DNA from: JANMJD01 sp963847945 | GTDB taxonomy: Bacteria > Actinomycetota > Acidimicrobiia > Acidimicrobiales > Ilumatobacteraceae | DNA: 64,000 nucleotides | Direction of reading: 5' to 3' | Assembly: GCA_963847945.1 (NCBI GenBank) | Contig: CAWKBX010000003.1 | Location: 62,001 to 126,000 of the forward strand | Part shown: positions 62,858 through 64,000 of the stretch, in pieces | How positions within the stretch are numbered: position 1 is the first letter of the stretch | Layout: each line of letters starts with the position of its first letter | Made by a program: the position numbers and the translations under genes | Notes under the pieces: generated by a model | What the model was told of the DNA's origin: nothing | Seen by the model: only the letters and a program-made list of their open reading frames with translations | Databases searched by the model: none

Positions 62858-63471
62858 TGATCAACCCAACCAACGACGGCCTTGCCGCCGTGGTGTTCCC
62901 CGCTCTCGAGGCTGAAGACGACACCGGCCGACGGGCCCGCCTGGCCGAGCGCGCCGCGGCCGAGGGCTTGCTCGACGTCGCCTATCGTACGATCGACTCG
63001 CCAGTCGGTTCGCTGCTGCTCGCCGCGACCGACGCGGGGCTGGTGCGGGTCGCCTTCGAACGCGAGGGTCACGATGCGGTGCTCGGCGAGTTGGCCAATT
63101 CCGTGAGCCCGCGCATCTTGCAGTCAGGGCGCCGGACCGACGACGTTGCCCGCCAGATCGATGAATACTTCGACGGTCGCCGCCGGACGTTCGACGTCAA
63201 CGTCGACCTCCGCCTGATCGCCGGATTCCGCCGCACCGTCGTCTCGCATCTCGCCGACATCGCTTACGGCACCACGGCGAGCTACGCCACGCTGGCCACC
63301 TTGGCCGGCAACCCGGCCGCCGTCCGAGCCGCGGCAAGCGCCTGCTCACACAACCCGATCCCGGTCGTGATCCCATGCCACCGGGTGATCCGCAGCGACG
63401 GCTCCGTCGGCCAATACCTCGGCGGCATCGATGCCAAAGTCGCTCTCCTCGCCCTCGAATCCGCCGCCTGA
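62857..63471 (+). CDS. ogt: Methylated-DNA--protein-cysteine methyltransferase
   Basis: 204 residues from ATG 62857. The suicide acceptor Cys lies in NPIPVVIPCHRVIRSDGSVG, followed by QYLGGIDAKVALLALE. The DNA-binding helix region is TVVSHLADIAYGTTASYATLATLAGNP. An N-terminal extension of about 40 residues (EAEDDTGRRARLAERAAAEG) precedes the usual start LLDVAYRTIDSPVGSLLLAA. Repairs O6-alkylguanine directly. Translationally coupled to the sigma factor gene. Confidence 0.94.
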   Translation: MINPTNDGLAAVVFPALEAEDDTGRRARLAERAAAEGLLDVAYRTIDSPVGSLLLAATDAGLVRVAFEREGHDAVLGELANSVSPRILQSGRRTDDVARQIDEYFDGRRRTFDVNVDLRLIAGFRRTVVSHLADIAYGTTASYATLATLAGNPAAVRAAASACSHNPIPVVIPCHRVIRSDGSVGQYLGGIDAKVALLALESAA

Positions 63472-63511
63472 CCAGCCTGCTGGTGCGCAATGGCGAAGCC
63501 TTCCAAGCTGG

Positions 63512-64000
63512 CTATGTCTGGGGAGCTCCGAAGACTTCGGTTTCGACCTGGGCTTGGACCGGTTCGATGTGTTGCTCCTCGCAAGTCGTGAGGGCGGCGG
63601 CGATCATTAGCTCTTCGCCTTGGAGTTCCTTGAGTGTTGCGGCGGCGGGACCGGTGAGGGTACGGGGGTCTTCGCCGGCGGTGATGGCATCGAGGCGGGT
63701 TTGCAGGTCTTCGTCGACCTGGCCAGGCGCGTCGTAGGCGAAGCCGGCGGTCTTCATGCAGTCGGACCACTGGGTCACGGCGGCGACCATGCGCGGGTCC
63801 TGCTCGATCAGTTGATCGTTGGGGTTGACGTAACTGCCGTTGAGTTCCGTCGGGGTGTAGGCCTTCTCGGCCGAGGTGCGGGTGCAGCCGGCGGTCGACG
63901 AGAAGTCCTCCTCTTCGACGGCGCGGGCGTGATTCCAGTCGGGCGTGTCGCCCCACAGAGTCCGGCGGTAGGCCACCTGATCGGGAGCGGCCAGAGCATT
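63512..64000 (-). CDS. C-M-K-x-x-G motif protein, 5' end beyond window
   Basis: 163 codons in frame to the right edge, so the N-terminus (probably with a lipoprotein signal) is not seen. The visible part reads LWGDTPDWNHARAVEEEDFS, then STAGCTRTSAEKAYTP, TQWSDCMKTAGFAYDAPGQV and IAAALTTCEEQHIEPVQAQV. WSDCMKTAGF parallels WSQCMKDLGY of the lipoprotein at 28306, and both have a later Cys about 45-70 residues on. Likely a secreted helical protein with disulfides; function unknown. Confidence 0.6.
   Translation of the reverse strand, partial: NALAAPDQVAYRRTLWGDTPDWNHARAVEEEDFSSTAGCTRTSAEKAYTPTELNGSYVNPNDQLIEQDPRMVAAVTQWSDCMKTAGFAYDAPGQVDEDLQTRLDAITAGEDPRTLTGPAAATLKELQGEELMIAAALTTCEEQHIEPVQAQVETEVFGAPQT

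Noticed and set aside
1..64000. tRNA and rRNA genes
   Set aside because: No cloverleaf with T-loop GTTCGA/GTTCAA and matching stems, and no rRNA-like conserved stretch, was recognised on reading; short RNAs could still be missed.

Overview
The window comes from a GC-rich actinomycete-like genome. Coding strands look about 65% G+C with strong third-position G/C bias. It carries an F420/luciferase-type oxidoreductase, many fatty-acid/steroid-type beta-oxidation genes, an MMPL protein and a wecA(rfe)...atp gene order like that of actinobacteria. Together these suggest an Acidimicrobiia-like member of Actinomycetota, possibly a metagenome-assembled or long-read contig. That assignment is inference from gene content, not a phylogeny. 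A recurring feature is single-base frame breaks in otherwise well conserved genes, clustered at 0.7-9 kb and 42-56 kb. Most look like assembly or sequencing indels rather than real decay, so several genes below are given as one CDS spanning a frame break.

Layout. 1-5.9 kb (minus strand): a tightly overlapping operon of thiolase-like protein, nucleoside hydrolase, zinc alcohol dehydrogenase, S9 peptidase and a TerB-like protein. 6.0-8.9 kb (plus): rpiB, glyA and wecA. 9.1-18.4 kb: a four-gene cassette of a giant Ig/cadherin-like repeat protein, a MoxR AAA ATPase, a DUF58 protein and a membrane transglutaminase-like protein whose catalytic Cys and His are replaced. 18.5-27.1 kb: a complete F1Fo ATP synthase operon (atpZ, I, B, E, two b-type subunits, H, A, G, D, C); AtpG carries a C-terminal helix-hairpin-helix extension. 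27.3-29.3 kb: a lower-GC island of small membrane, secreted and lipoprotein genes, beginning with a good promoter and a leaderless start. 29.35-30.0 kb: an internally deleted IS remnant abutting a truncated P450.

30-41 kb (mostly minus): a fused LivH-LivM permease, its binding protein, a class III aminotransferase, an acyl-CoA synthetase, an acyl-CoA dehydrogenase with an internal 15-bp minisatellite, a NadR-like nucleotidyltransferase, a cyclase-family hydrolase, a serine beta-lactamase-like esterase and an SDR. 41.6-45.9 kb: an MMPL transporter and a NarL/LiaRS-type two-component pair, all with frame breaks. 46-53.2 kb: an LLM oxidoreductase, a D-aminoacylase-like amidohydrolase and a large secreted propeller/Ig protein with a duplicated domain. 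53.2-62.3 kb: beta-oxidation and ring/epoxide-processing genes (enoyl-CoA hydratase, epoxide hydrolase, acyl-CoA dehydrogenase-like monooxygenase, amidohydrolase, thiolase, SCP-x-type thiolase plus DUF35 partner). 62.3-63.5 kb: an ECF sigma factor overlapping a methylguanine methyltransferase gene. The right edge cuts a protein related to the lipoprotein at 28.3 kb.
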